64,000 nt of DNA from Corella eumyota (Eukaryota > Chordata > Ascidiacea > Phlebobranchia > Corellidae): assembly GCA_963082875.1 (NCBI GenBank), contig OY720101.1, forward strand, positions 4,712,001-4,776,000. The letters are read 5' to 3'. The notes beneath the pieces are model-generated. The model did no database searches. It saw only the letters and a program-made list of their open reading frames with translations, and was not told where the DNA came from. Positions 13,790 through 27,500 of this stretch are shown here, piece by piece; position 1 is the stretch's first letter, and every line of letters begins with the position of its first letter. The translations under genes and the position numbers were made by a program.

Positions 13790-14600
13790 TGCTGCGGACT
13801 CAATTGGAAAATTTAAACTATTTGCTGGATCTGAGTGAGTTCAAAAACTTTATTGTAAAAAAATGACTTTCTGCAGACACTAACAATATTATAAATGGAC
13901 AACATCTTTGATTTTAAAACAGAAAATTAACATAGTAATGCAAAGCATTTTAAAGACAATTTTTACATCAATATATTTTATTTTTTATATTAAAAGTATA
14001 TACTTATGTTGTTTCAATTGAAAACTTGCGCAATAATTGTAATATAATGTTAAAACACAATTTTATACCTGGTTAACTTTATTTTAATAGAAGGTAGGCC
14101 TAGCAATAATATAATGATTTAAAATAATTTGTCAACTAAACTATTGGTGTTGAGTACTCGCGAATAGATTCACGATAACTTTAAAAATCCGAACAATATT
14201 TTATTCTAAAAGTTTGGAAACCGTGTTTATAAATTTTTAATAATCTATTCCCTGCCCCAAATTTGCATGTATGCTGCATGAACTGCATGTTTTTTTTTGC
14301 ATGGTGTTATTACTAACTGCATATGCTTTTTGCGATCATATTTACCAGCACTGAAGCGAGCTTTTGCGAAATTGGCATTTTTTAAAAAGTTATAAGCATG
14401 GCATTTTAAAATTTTGGTTTAAGTATTGCTTTCGATCTTTAAAGTTACGTGAATCTATTCGCTACTACTTAGCACCACTAGTTAAGTTAACTTTTGTTTT
14501 AAATTGGCATATTAATGTTCGGTACTACTAGACATTAAAATTAGGTTAAACTGAGTTAGTATCTTACACAAAAGTGGTTCAATAGTATGTTTTTATTCAT
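13790..14600. repeat. Leader of duplicated segment, copy A
   Basis: Diverged match to 26325-27500. Shared landmarks: TTTGCTGGATCTGAG near 13830, ACCTGGTTAACTTTATTTTA near 14070, GCCTAGCAATAATATAA near 14098, GGTGTTGAGTACTCGCG near 14146 and GCATGTATGCTGCATGAACT near 14264. No coding potential seen. Confidence 0.75.
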
Positions 14601-14842
14601 TTTTAATGCTGGAATTTGAAAAACAATGGTGTTTGGAAACAATGACAATTACTGATTACATTATAAATAATGACAATTTATACTGACAATAAAAAAACAT
14701 GGTAATAGACACTTGCATAAAAACCATGGCAGTTGGTAATTAAGCAACTTATATTAACATTTATAACAAATATATATTTTGGGGTTGTGACTAATGCAAT
14801 GTGCATTTATCACCGGTTTTCAGAGGATTAAAACTTGGATCA

Positions 14843-15345
14843 TTTATTGGAAAGAATTTATCATAATTGAACTGGAACAATGCGTTTTTTTATTGGAAGG
14901 AATTTATCAGAATGTAATATTGGATTTTTTATGGAAAGGAATTTATCGAAAAGGAAAATTGGATTTTTTTATTAAAAGGAATTTATCGGACCGAAAAAGT
15001 GAATTTTTTTATTGGACGGAATTAATCGGAAAGTAATTCTGGATTTTTGTTAAAAGGAATTTATCAGGAAAGGAATACTGGATTTTTTTAAAGGAAGGAA
15101 TTAATTGGATTGGAATATATTTGGAAGGAATTTATCGAAAGGGAATACTGAATTTTTTATTGAAAGGAATTTATCAGAAAAGGAATACTAGATTTTTCGT
15201 ATTAGAAGAAATTTATTGGAAAGGAAAATTGTAATTTTTCTTTTTAAAGAAATTTATTGGAAAGGAATACTGCGATTTTTTATTGAGGAATTCATCGGAA
15301 AGGAAAATTGGAATTTTTAATAGAGGGAATATCGTGACAATTCAT
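14843..15345. repeat. Degenerate minisatellite, copy A
   Basis: Roughly a dozen imperfect units of about 35-45 bp built from GGAAAGGAATTTATCGG and a T-run with GGATTTTTTATT. It occupies the place where copy B carries a different, 20-bp minisatellite (27763-28440). The 80-aa ORF across it is a by-product of the repeat. Confidence 0.85.
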
Positions 15346-15985
15346 TGGATAAAATTCCTTTGAAAAAAAAACTACTCTAATGAAGAATGTGAATTTTTTT
15401 TCAACCTTGCTTACGAACACGTAACACCAACATCAACACTGGCTAATGAGAAGAACAATCTACATGCTGAAAAATAAAATAACCTTTTAATGAAATTCAG
15501 CTTGATGACCTGTTTTTGAAACACCATCCTATACAATGCAATGCTTTAAACTACAATAAAGTTTAACCCTCTTAGTCAATCCAGATATTCAGGTGAATTT
15601 TATTTTATTAAGGTTAAACTTTTGCTAATTTTTTTATGGCAATTGTTAAAGGGTAAATGTTGCTTTCATTTTTTTATTTACATATTCTTGACGTGAAACG
15701 GTTGACTTTGCAGCTCTAACATTTGCCACTGTATTTAAGTCCTGAGTTGTTTTTTGCAGTTTAAGACATTATTGATTACATTTTTGGAGTAGTAGTCTGC
15801 TAAAATAGCTTTAACTTTGGGGGATAAGGTTAACAATTTTTTCAATATATATAGTAAATCTAAAATTAAAATAACTTTTTTTTTTTAGTGCAACTAACTC
15901 TTTGTTTACCCATTGTATCTGGCCCACAATCTTTTAACAAATGATATTTTTCAACAAAGAAAATGTAAAGGTGCCGACTAATCAT
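15346..15985. other. Noncoding, between minisatellite and block array
   Basis: AT-rich, no coding region and no clear copy elsewhere in the window. Confidence 0.4.
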
Positions 15986-17281
15986 TTCATTTAAAAGGCA
16001 AAGTTGTCACGATATAAGGTAAATTTGTAACGACTTTTTTTTCTATTGCTGGTCTTTAACATAAAAATTGCATATATATATATATATTGTTTTTTTAATG
16101 TTTTATTTATTTTAGGTAACTTTGTAATAAAGTTTCTCGATATATACAAGAAACCAGTTAAACAGCTAAACAATCCAATTTCAACAGGTATGTTTCTGAC
16201 AGCTGATAAAAAGTTTAAAAAATTTCAGGTTTAAACTGCAAAAAATTATTTTTAATTTAAAAAAAAAAAAATTGTATATATATATATATATAAAAAGCTT
16301 AAAATTAATTACAATTTCAATTTTACAGGCAAAGCTACAACGCCTAATTTGGATAAAGGCTTTTTATATAAAAGCAATGAAGCTAAAAGCTATTTACAAC
16401 AAAGGTGATTAGCAACTTTATTCTTAATTAACAATTAAACTGTAATATTTTTTAATTAAACTGGTGATTAAAACATTTTGTAGTTCCTAAAACTATTTAT
16501 TTTTATTAAGACAAATAAGTAATTACCTAAATTGCAAACTGGTCTATTACATATATATATATATATATTTATTAAGCTTTTTATTATGTTTTAAAAGGCT
16601 TTGAAATGATTTTCCCTTAACTAAGGCACCCAATTCTGGATTCTAAAATACTACACACTAACATCAGCAATTCTATTGTGAGATACATCACGATTTTATC
16701 TTTCGAGACAATTTTCGACTGCACATCAAACTTTGAATTTTGCTGTGTACAATTTAAATCTGCTCTGCTCTAGGTGATTTAATTTTTATAAATTTTTTGA
16801 TAATTTACTAAGTGTTTTAACAATTTAAATACCTGGAAATTAGGTAATTGCTTTTTGTTAAAATTTAACCTAGAAAATTACAATTTCAGGTTAATTTTTT
16901 ATTTTTTGTAATCTAAAAATTGTTCTTATATTTTAGGTGTTCAATTTCGCAAAGATCCTCTGTACATAATATAAAGGATACCACAATTCGAACCTCTATT
17001 AAATTATGGCTGAACCTTCGCACACAATATATGGAGAGGCATAAATCAATTTATTCTGGAAGGCAGAGTTATCACGATATATGGTAAATATTTTACACTG
17101 TTTTTATTCTTAATTGGTTTGGCTTTTATGATTTTTTGTGATATAATTAAGCAAGCTTTTTGTTTATTACAGATAACTTTATAACAAGTTTCCCGCTTCG
17201 AAGAAATCGATTAAACAGTTAAACAATCTAATTTTATCAGGTAACTAAAAACAAGTTAATTTTTTTAAAAGTTATTAACCG

Positions 17282-17563
17282 GCAGCGTGGTGTAGTGGTA
17301 AGAACACTTGCTACACCACCATGAGGTTGTGGGTTTAATCCCCACTGCTCTCATGCTGTAGCGCCCCCTGAGGCGCTATAAATGGTATAAACTCTTGCTG
17401 AGCCAGCACTTCATCAGCAGCATAATTACCAGGCAATTATAGTCTCTATAATATCCCAAACTGCCACAGGCAACTCGAGACTCGGAGTAACTGATGTTAC
17501 TCTATGTTTAGGTCGCGCATTCGACCTTCCCACATCGAGGATAAAGATACATACAAAAAAAAA
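17282..17563 (+). repeat. tRNA-derived SINE with target-site duplication
   Basis: Nearly full copy of the family at 4393, with A-box GTGTAGTGGTAAGAAC and B-box-like GGGTTTAATCCCC. Flanks share AAAGTTAT on both sides (before 17278 and after 17562), consistent with a target-site duplication and a fairly recent insertion into the block array. Confidence 0.85.
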
Positions 17564-20500
17564 GTTATAAATTTTAAACATTATTAGAAGGTACAATCTA
17601 ATTTTAAAAATTAATTTAGAAATATATTTAATTTTTACAGGCTACGAAACCAAATTTGGATAAAGGGTTTTAACATAAGAGCAAATTCTACAACAGCCAC
17701 CTCATTGTGAGATGCACCCGACGTTATTTTTTGGCCAATTTTGAACAGTTTAATTGGCATGAAAAATTAAAAATTTTGCTGTGAAAAATTTAAATCTACT
17801 TCTGCTTCAGGTAATTCGAAATTCTTAAAATATATACTTCACCCTTAGAATTAAAATTTTTTGTTTAATTTGATAGTTAATATTTGCATTTATTAAAAAA
17901 TAAAATTCCTAGAAATTAAGTTTTTGTTTCTTATTAGTAGTAAATTTACAAAAATTCAAGTTTAAATTGTTTGTTTTCATAATCTATATATAAATTGTTT
18001 TTAAATTCCAGGAATTTTAATATGCAAATATTCTTGGAACTTTCTTAAAGTCAATTATATAATAAAGGACACATCAATATACAAGATGACCATTTCGAAA
18101 AATTTATTCTTTTTTCTTCAGGTAATTTTATTTTTTTTTTAAGAAAGCTTATTCAGTTCATTTATGTTTAAAAAAACTCACAATTATTTAAGCTTTTTTT
18201 TCCTGTTATTGAACTTTCTAAAAAATTTTCAATAAATTCAAATCTGTTTTTAAATTTTAGGCATTCTCGCACGAAAAAACCTAAGAAAAACTGCCCTTTT
18301 ACTATTAATATAAATTTCTATCAAAAAACCATCATTGCAACTCGATTTGCATTCATATAAACAAAGGTTTCTGGTCAAAATTTATTTTCAAGTTTCTGCT
18401 GGGACAACAACTTTCAACTTTCACTAGTATGACAACTTTCTGCCATTAAACATTTGACACAACAATTTGGATCTACACTTCTACAGGTAATTATGTTTTT
18501 TTGGTTATTCTAAAATATTGATAATAGTACAATGTTAAAGATATCCATAAATAATCGTTTTTTATTATGATTACTGAAAGTATTAAAAACCCAAACTTAA
18601 TCATTCAATTAACAAAGCTAAAGCACAAACGATATAAGGTAAGTACAATTTATTATAACTGCTGTATATATATATATATATATATGTTCAATTTATAGGC
18701 CTCCAAATAAAATATCAACTACTGTTTGTATTACAAGTAAATTATCATGGTCAAAAATTAGATAATATTTGCAAACATGTTAACAAATATAATACAGCAA
18801 ATATGACTGGCAATTGACAATATATATATATTGAAATAGTGCAAATGTAAAATTGACTTTTGTTTGCTAAAAGACATGCCAATTCCATATTTTTTAAAGT
18901 AGAATAGCCTATATATACAAAACCTTTAATATATATATTAAATTTATTTTAGGCAATATATATATACATATTTTTATTTTAGATTGCTGTTTATACTGAA
19001 AATAAAGCAAATATAAAGACAAGTTTACAGCAATACTATCCAATATTAAATGGTAAATGTATTAATATTTTATATGCATATATATATTTATATGTAAAAT
19101 TAATTTTAAACTTCTTATGTTTTAAGTTAACCAAGTAATTGCTTACTGATATTGGCTGTAATCATTTTATTACAAAACTTATCGTAAAATATTGTAGTTA
19201 GTTTGTATCACTAAATTTTGATTAAAATTGATATAAATAACAACATTTACTGGTCTACTTTTACATAACATTATAAATTTTTTCTCTTTTTTTAGGCAAA
19301 TTGACACTACCTAAGTTGGGAGTTTAAGGCCATTTATGCAAAAGGTAATTACATTTTTGAAAATCGTCTCTAATTTTAACGAGACATAATTAAGTGCCAA
19401 GGTAAATAAAAAACTTTATTTTACTTATTTGATCTTTACAGAATGGTGATTTCGCAAAAATGGACTTAATAATCAATTCAAAAACTTGGATCTATTTGGC
19501 TCCAGGTAATTTTTATTTGGGTTTTTAAGAAAGCTTATTAAAAGTACTTCGCGTTTCTCTTTTGCATTTAATTAATTTAATTTTTTAGCTAAATTTTAGT
19601 TAACTAAAAATTGTTTTTAGATTTCAGGCATCATGTTCTATCTACGAAAACCTGGCCTATACCAACAGCAATATCTACCTTAAAACTTCAACTTTACATT
19701 ATCGCAACTTGGTTTGCAATTTTTAAAACAACAAAGTTTTAATCTAAATAAAGAAATAATGTCAAATTTAAATGGGACGACAACTTTCTACCATGGATGT
19801 TGATCTATGTATCAAACATTTAACAAACCTTGACTTTATTGAGCCACGGTTTAATGCTAAACAATCCAACCCTAACAGGTAACTAAAAAATAATCAAGCT
19901 TGACTTTAAATACTAATGATAGAAATACATGTTTTTAGTTTTGTTCCCTAAAATTAATTTTGAATATATCTTCTGTTTATAGACAAATTTACACTGTCCG
20001 ATTTGGATCAAGACTTTTAAAATCAAAGCAAGGAAGTTTACTGTAGTGCTAAAAATAAAGAAATAAAAAAGACAATGTTACAGCTAAACTATCCAATAAC
20101 AAAAGGTATATAAAACCTTTTTAATGTTTTTAATGTAAGAGTCAGGTAAAGCAATTTCAAACATTAAATGTTATCAGTTTACAAATAATTACTTTTAATC
20201 GGAGAGCTTAAATCATTTCAATGCCAAGGTAAATGCCATGTTTAGTAGTTGTTATATGCAAAATTTTACTTTATTTGATTTTTTTTACAGAATGGTTTAA
20301 GAAAGATGATTCTGCCAAAACGGACTTAAACATTTTTTTTCGTACACAACATAATGCATTCTAAAATTTGGATCTATTTGGCTTCAGGTAATTTTTATTT
20401 GGGTTTTCAAGAAAACTTAATAAAGAAATTTCAAGTTTTTCTGTTGCATTTTATTAATTTTATTTTTTTCAGCTAAATTTCAATTAACTAAAAATTGTTT

Positions 20501-22630
20501 TAATTACAGGTATTCTATTCTATAAAAACACTAATGGAATTCTGGCCTACTACTTCCAAACAACAAAATCTACCTAAAACCTTTAACTTCACATCATTGC
20601 AACTTGGTTTGCAATCATTTAAACAAAATTTTCCGATCTAAATATAGAGAAACCGTTGAATCCAACTTGGACGACAACTTTCTACCATGGATGTTAATTA
20701 ATATATTAAACATTCAACAACCATCGACTCTATTGAACTATGGTTTAATTCTGAACTATCCAACCTTAACAGGTAACTAGAAAATATTTATGTTGGCTTT
20801 AAATACTAACGATAAAAATATTTTTAAACTGGACATATTCGAATACTAAGGTAGATAGCATATCTAAGTAGTTACTAGATGTAAAAATTTACTTAATATA
20901 TTTTATTTCAGCAGAATGGTTTAAAAATGATGATTCTGCAAAATTAACATAATGGTTTCTATTGGAACAACTGATAACCTATTTTAAAATTTAGATCTAT
21001 TTGGTTTCAGGTAATTTTTGTTTGAATTTATAAGATACTTATTCAAATTATTCCGAGTTTTTTGTTTCATTTTATTAAATTATTTTTTAGCTAAATTTCA
21101 ATTAACTAAAATTTTTTTTAGATTTCAGGTATTCTGTTCTATTAAACACTTATGGAATCCTAGCCTGCACCTGTAAACAACAATATCTATCTTAAAACTT
21201 CAACTTCACATCATCGCAACTTGGTCAAATTTAAATGGGACAACAACTTTCTACCATGGATGTTAATTAATATATTAAACATTCAACAACTATTGACTCT
21301 ATTCACCCATGGTTTTTCACCCAACTTTTTTTTACCCAACTTTTAACAGGTAACTAAAAAATATTTAATTTTTAATTGAAAAAAGTCATAAATAAAATAT
21401 TTTATTTTTGTAGTTTTGTGTCCCAAAATCAATCTTGAATTTATTCTATGTTTGTAGGCAAAGTTACATTGCTAGAAGGCTTTAGTTAAGTTATCTCTGC
21501 AAACAAGACTACAGATTCAACAGTTTTCAAATGTTCAATAAACTACACTTTTAAAGGTAATTAAATTATTTTAAATAATCTAATGCGAATAAGAGTTTGA
21601 AACAAAGGTTCAAAAATCGTTAGGTTATTAAAGAATACAACAAAAACACAATGTTTGAGATCCAAAAATTACAATTTTTGTATTTTTTTACAGAAGGAAT
21701 TGAAGACGCAAACTTAATTATTTAATTAGCAAAGCTACAGCAATAGCAAAATTAGGTAGGCACAACTCTGTTTTATATTTAAATAAACAAAAAAGAAAAA
21801 CACAAAAAATAAAGAATCTTGTGTATGTTTTAAGACGTACCAGAATTATTTTATGTATCCAGTAGAATATGTGACAAAGGTGTCGAATTTTTAAATATGG
21901 TAAATTAATTTATTTATTTTATTGTCACTTTAGTTAACAGTATTTTTATTTTAGATTGCTGTACATACAACAAAGCAAATAAAAGGACGTTCACAGCTAA
22001 TAATCGTCAAATCCAAATAAAACGACAACTTTCTACCATAGATGTTTATCAATATATTAAACATTCAACAACCCTGAACACTACTAAATTTAATACTCAA
22101 CAATCGAACTCTTACAGGTAATTTTTTTTGTGTATATATATCTTTATCCTTGATGTGGAAAATTTAAGTTCTACTTGAAATATTAATAATAAAAATATTG
22201 TACTTTTCTAGTTCTTTGTCTAAAAATTAAACTTGATTTTATCTTCTGTTTGTAGGCATGTTAGAGATCCATTAATAATTGCTTATATATTATTTTTACA
22301 GAAGGAATTAAAGACATCGACTTGATCATTCAATCAACAAAGATTATTCAATACAACTGAAAACAAAGCAGTTAAAAAACAAGATCATTGCTGAACTATC
22401 CAAGAATAAAAGGTAAGCTTTTTTTAAACAAACTGGCTAAAATAATTTCAAACTTCTAATGTTTTCAGTTTACCAAGTCGTTATGTTATTTCATTTTGGC
22501 TGTAACCATTTTTAAGTAAAACTGATTTTAAAATATTCCAGTTTGTGTTAATAAACTTTGATTAAGATTAATATAAATAGCAACATTTATTAATGTATTT
22601 TAAAGTAAAATAATAAAATTATTTTTTTTA

Positions 22631-22819
22631 GGCAAAGTTAAACACAATGTCTAAAAGGCAAAGTTAAACACAATGTCTAAAAGTTAAACACAATGTCTAA
22701 AAGGCAAAGTTAAACACAATGTCTAAAAGTTAAACACAATGTCTAAAAGGCAAAGTTAAACACAATGTCTAAAAGTTAAACACAATGTCTAAAAGGCAAA
22801 GTTAAACACAATGTCTAAA
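22631..22819 (+). repeat. Compound minisatellite inside a type-3 block
   Basis: Alternating 26-bp and 20-bp units, both ending TTAAACACAATGTCTAAAA, the longer one beginning GGCAAAG. About eight units. Each long unit repeats the first bases of a type-3 block, so the 5' end of one block has been amplified in place. Confidence 0.9.
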
Positions 22820-24003
22820 TTTGGATTAAGGCTTTTTAAAATAAAAGCAATAAAGTTAAAAGCAATTCATTCTAAAGGTATTACAATTTCTAATCATTAC
22901 ATTTTATATTAAACTAGACATAATTAAATGCCAAGGTAGAAAGCATATCTAAGCAGGAGTTTAGTGTAAAACTTTATATATATATTATTTTAACAGAATG
23001 GTTTAAGAATGATATTTCTACAAAAATGAGAGTCAAGATTTCTATTCTTACACCGGATAAATTTCAAAAGTTCAAAAATTTGAATCTATTTGGTTCCAGG
23101 TAATTTTTATTTGGGTTTTTAACTTATTAAAATTATTTCAAATTTTGCTGTTGCCTTATATTTAATTAATTTTTTTAATTCCTATTAACCGAAAATTTTT
23201 TTTTTTTCTAGAGATTTCGCTGTACAAAATCACTCTGAAATTTCTCGCCTATCACTGCTAACAACATTTCCTACCTGAAAACTTGCAATTTCACATCATT
23301 GCAACTCAGTTTTTAATCATTTAAACAAAGTTTTCAACCTTAATATAAAGAAAATCCTCAAATCCAACTTGGGTGACAACTTTCTACGATGGATGTTGCT
23401 TAATGTATCAAACACACATCAACCCTCAACTCTATTGAACCTAGTTCGATGCTTAACAATCTAATTCTACCAGGTAACTAAAAATATTAAAGTTTGACTT
23501 AAAAATCAGTAACGATAAAACTGTTTTTTTTTCTAGTATCCCAAAATAAATCCTAAATTATTTATCTTGTTTTAATAGGCAAAGTTACATTGCCATAAAC
23601 TTTAATATTAAACTAGACATATTTAAATGCCAAGGTAAGTGGCATGCTTGAGTAGTTACTAAATGCAAAACTTTAACATTCTTTATTTTACCTCTACAGA
23701 ATGGTTTCAAACAATAATGTCGCAAAATAAGCATGTGGATTTCTGCTCAAAAATGAGATAATCAATTCAAAAATTTGGATCGATTTGGCTCCAGGTAATT
23801 TATTGGGTGCTTTTGAAGATAATTTATATTTTTCTATTGCTTTTTTTGGCATTCAAAAGGTTATACAATAATTATGCATTAACCTAATACTGGTCAATTT
23901 AGATGTGTGCTTAGATAAAAATTCTTTTTTAATGTAAAACTCTTTTTCAACAACATAAAACTTTTAAATAAATTTCCTATCTTACAAACTTATTTTATTT
24001 TAG

Positions 24004-26050
24004 ACATCTTTCTATGACATGGATTCTGCTTTAGACTACACAACCAAACCTCAGTGGTTCTACTACCACACAATTCAATCTACGTGGTGTAACACCACAC
24101 AATCTCTACACACTACACAATCGAACTTTAGTGGTGTAATACCTCATTAATTAAGTTAATTAACTCTATCTCTTTTACTATTTAAACTCTTCTTGTTAAT
24201 TTTCACTAGGCTAAGATAGCTCTAATGTGTGTAATGCTTCGCCTCCTGGCACTTTTCAATTTTCAACTAACTGCAACATTGTTGCAACTAAGGCCCTTAA
24301 ACAAATAGGGTTAATGGGGGGGTCATGTTAGGATAGGTTAGGATAATGGGGGGGGGGTCCTTAAACTGTAAACTTAAGTAACACAACTTTGATAATTTTA
24401 TTAACTGATATATTTAAACATCTGTAAAGTAATTTCGCATCAAATCTGGATGTATACGGATATCGGTAAACGCGCAATTCGGATAACCGATCGCAATTTC
24501 GGCTGCTCTCCATCATATCAGTTTTCTAACTGGTATGATCTTTTCATTATCTTTCTAATTAAAAGTTTGGTCAAGTATTTTCCATGCTTGGGTTAAACTT
24601 TTTCTATATAATGTAAATGTTGTGACATGAGTCGAAGTCTTCGCAGAGCAAAAAAGGAGGAAAAAGATTTTGGATGAAGTCTTCAAATTTTTGTAAAATA
24701 TTAAATTTTATTTGTAATTTGTAAAATGGTTTTTAAAGGTTTTAAAAAAGTTGATAGTAGATAATTTGTGTTGATAATTCGTGCTGCTGATGGATTTTTA
24801 AACTTTTATCGAACTCTGACTTCCAAACTCAGGACTGAAGATGAAATATAACAAACTCGGGGCTGAAGAAAGTCAGGACCGAAGATGGAGCAAATAAAGG
24901 TTGGTGTTATGATAACCACTAATGTGGTGTCATAGTTCAAGTTAAATTCTTTCAGAAAAGAATTTTAACTTAAAAAAATTCTTACAAAAAAGAATTTTAA
25001 CACTTAAATGTGTTATAATATTACTAGTGTGATATTTTGTGTTGCGACGCTTGAATAAATCATTTATTCTTCAATTCTTCCGTAAAAGAATTTAAATTTA
25101 AATCGCTCCGATTCCGATGCTTTACTCTCGTTTGCGATTCCGTTGTATGTAGTTGCAGCAGAAAGTAGAACTGAGATAAAATTATGCAATTTTGGAAATT
25201 AAAAAAAATGGCAGATTTAGCAAATAATTCTTGTAAAAAGTTTTAAAAAGCATTTAGTTACTTATAGAATACAGTTATAAAATTTGTAGACTTAGAAAAT
25301 TTGTAGACTTAGTAATTTTCAAGTTAGAAAATTTGAAGACTTAGTAATTTTCAAGTTATAAAATTTGTAGACTTAGATATTTCCAATAAAGAAATATTTT
25401 AATTTAGCTCGGTGGTTTAAGTAATTTATTTAGTTTAAATTTGGAAAAAATTTGGACTCAACAAGACTCAACATTTTCAAGTCATCTAACAACTTCAATT
25501 TTTGGGCAAGTATGGTCCCCAATGCAAGTATCTCGCTGGCATATTTTTTTTACCCAACTAACTCCTAACCATTTCCTTTTTTCAGCTCTACAGGCTAACT
25601 AAGATTAACCCCTAACCATTTTCTTTTTTCAGCTCTACAGGTTAACTAAAATTAACCCTAACCCATTTTCTTTTAAGGTTTTTAGGTTAACAATCTAACA
25701 ATCTAAAATTGGGGGAATCAAAATATCAATCACATCATCACAGTTATACAGTATTACAGTTCAGTTCATGTTACTTTAAGTTATTCGTTTTTAGTGGTTC
25801 AGAACCAATCGCAACCAGACCGATATTCTGCTAATATGTACAACCACCGAGAGTTAGTTTTAGTCCGCTGTATACATCCAAAGGTTTTTATCGGGTTTTA
25901 TGGGTTTCTGACCTTACCTCCTCCCGACGACTCCCATAAAATTCCGGTGTTGGCCTAGAACTAACCCATTGCTTTCTGGTTGACCTTGTCGTGGTGCAAT
26001 GGCTTATCACCAACAAACCAGAGTGTCCTGGTTTTGATATCCAAAATTTT
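24004..26050. repeat. 2-kb terminal block of duplicated segment, copy 1
   Basis: Closely similar along its length to 31593-33640, much closer than the rest of the two segments. It begins after an AG acceptor-like site and contains ACTACACAACCAAACCTCAG, a G-run near 24345, a hairpin-forming ATGATAACCACTAATGTGG region near 24908, four short repeats of AAATTTGTAGACTTAG (25270-25380) and two or three about 50-bp repeats around TTCAGCTCTACAGG (25550-25680). No reading frame of note. It could be the last exon plus downstream sequence of the block array, or a young dispersed element. Confidence 0.8.
25979..26042 (+). repeat. tRNA-like head in terminal block, copy 1
   Basis: TGGTGCAATGG resembles a Pol III A-box, and GGTTTTGATATCC about 40 bp later resembles a B-box. 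Same arrangement at 33579-33640. Likely a tRNA-related SINE head or relic; not a functional tRNA by eye (no acceptor stem found). Confidence 0.35.
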
Positions 26051-26324
26051 AAATTACAAAAAATTATTTTTTCGAAAAAAATTAAATAAAAAAATAATCA
26101 AAACCAGGTCACAAAAATTATTAAAAACAATGTTACTAATTCTTAAAATAAAATTGATTTAAGATTTAAGCAAAAAAATATTTGATTAAATAAAAATGAG
26201 AACCTTCAATTGATTTAAAATTAATCTTATATTTTTTTTTTTTAGATTTTAAGACAACTACTTAGGTTAATATAGTTGAAGTGTTGTTAATTAGTAATGT
26301 ATAAAATTTGGATTTTCATTGGAA

Positions 26325-27239
26325 AACTTCAACTGTTTGCTGGATTTGAGTTAAGATTTTGAAAACTTTTACTATTATGTGGAAAACTGTTATGCAGAGT
26401 TAAATGGAATTTGAAAACTTTAACCGTTATTCAAATTTGAGTGAGTTACAAAACTTTATTGTAACAAAAATAACTTTATACAGACTTTAACAATATTACA
26501 AACAATGACTGTATATTATAAACAGACAATTAAGATATTATAGTGCAAAGCAATTTTTATACATTTATTTACGCATGATTGTAGTATATATATAATGTTA
26601 AAAACACTTATTTATACATTTTTAACCTAATTTTTAATATACTGTTTATTAATTTCTATATCTTATGATACATTTTTATCTTAATTTTTAATATATAGTC
26701 GAAACAAAATATCGTTTCACTATAAAATGATACAATAATATTATTTTTAAAGCACAAATTTATACATTTTTAACTAATTTTTATATAAATATATATTTTA
26801 TTAATTTTTACCATATTTGTAATTATGTCGTTTTACTATAAAACGAACGTAATAATTTTTTTATTTGTCAACTGAACTAACTGTAAACATTTTATAGCTC
26901 TACTGTTAAAAGTGATTATGTTGTTTTACATGACAACCCTACGCAATATTTGTAGTATATCTATAATGCTAAAAACACAAATTTATACCTGGTTAATTTA
27001 ATTTTAATAAAAGGTGTGCCTAGCAATAATATAAAAATTTAAAACATTCTATCAACTAAACTAATGGTGTTGAGTACTTGCGATTAGATTCACGATAATT
27101 TTAAAAACTCGTTAACAATATTTCGTTCCAAGTTTAGATTTTAAGTTTATAAATTAATGTCCCTTTCTTACCATCCCTTCCCAAATTGCATGTATGCTGC
27201 ATGAACTGCATGGGTTTTATTTTTTGCATGGTGTTACTA

Positions 27240-27274
<35 letters not shown>

Positions 27275-27500
27275 ATTTGCTTTTTGCGATCATAATTATC
27301 AGCGCTCTAGTGAGCTTTTGCATAATCATTATCCCTTTTATAAACTTGGCTTTCTAAAATTTTTGGATTAAGTATAGTTTTCGGTTTTTAAGGTTACGTG
27401 AATCTATTCGCTACTACTTTGTATCGTTAGTAAAGTTGACATTTTTTTTAAATTGGCATATTATTGTTAGGTATTACTGGACATTAAAGTTGAGTTAAAC
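26325..27500. repeat. Leader of duplicated segment, copy B
   Basis: Diverged copy of 13790-14600 with the same landmark order. It contains extra sequence at its left end, where part of the opening appears twice (near 26325 and near 26400), and a CTG expansion at 27241. Confidence 0.75.
27241..27273 (+). repeat. (CTG)11 microsatellite
   Basis: Eleven uninterrupted CTG triplets. The matching place in copy A (14317) has a single CTG in ACTAACTGCAT. The alanine-run ORF over it is spurious. Confidence 0.95.

Larger units (their letters stand above)
12164..13790. other. Noncoding interval after INTS7
   Basis: AT-rich with no convincing coding region. It contains the INTS7 poly(A) site, a TTAACG-rich patch near 12430-12500 related to the one at 53.7 kb, and a motif-rich island at 12835-12930 (listed separately). 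A second less AT-rich patch near 13450-13620 holds CACGTG at 13598 but nothing else I recognise. Confidence 0.5.
15990..23794 (+). ncRNA. Exon-like block array, copy A (candidate noncoding multi-exon locus)
   Basis: About 25 short blocks, each preceded by a pyrimidine tract plus AG and followed by a GT donor (often GTAATT, GTAAAT or GTAACT). They fall into recurring types. Type 1 ends ACGATATAAG (16018, 18638). Type 2 starts ATTGCTGT and ends in ACTATCCAATATTAAA (18983-19052). Type 3 starts GCAAAG and ends in AAAG (16329-16404, 19296-19344, 21458-21556, 22632-22877). Type 4 starts AATGGT and ends CTATTTGGCTCCAG (19442-19505, 20291-20387, 20915-21010, 22997-23099, 23700-23794). Type 5 is about 220-260 bp with ACAACTTTCTACCATGGATG and ends in ACAG (18261-18486, 19628-19878, 20510-20772, 21129-21349, 23212-23473). 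Some blocks are fused (19983-20105, 21955-22117, 22302-22412). Indels that are not multiples of three separate members, so no protein frame is conserved. Transcription is not shown; the strand is inferred from splice-site polarity. Confidence 0.55.

Noticed and set aside
14794-15036. 80-aa ORF
   Set aside because: Produced by the degenerate minisatellite; composition follows the repeat.
16046-16234. 62-aa ORF around 16.1 kb, and short open stretches in several array blocks
   Set aside because: Open only over one block. Sister blocks have stops or one-base length changes in the matching frame, so no shared protein can be supported.
22631-22819. CRISPR-like array
   Set aside because: Direct repeats have no unique spacers, and the setting is an animal genome.
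24060-26050. LTR or other retroelement in the paired 2-kb blocks
   Set aside because: No polymerase, integrase or capsid coding, no clear paired terminal repeats within a block, and the copies sit at matching places of a larger duplication.
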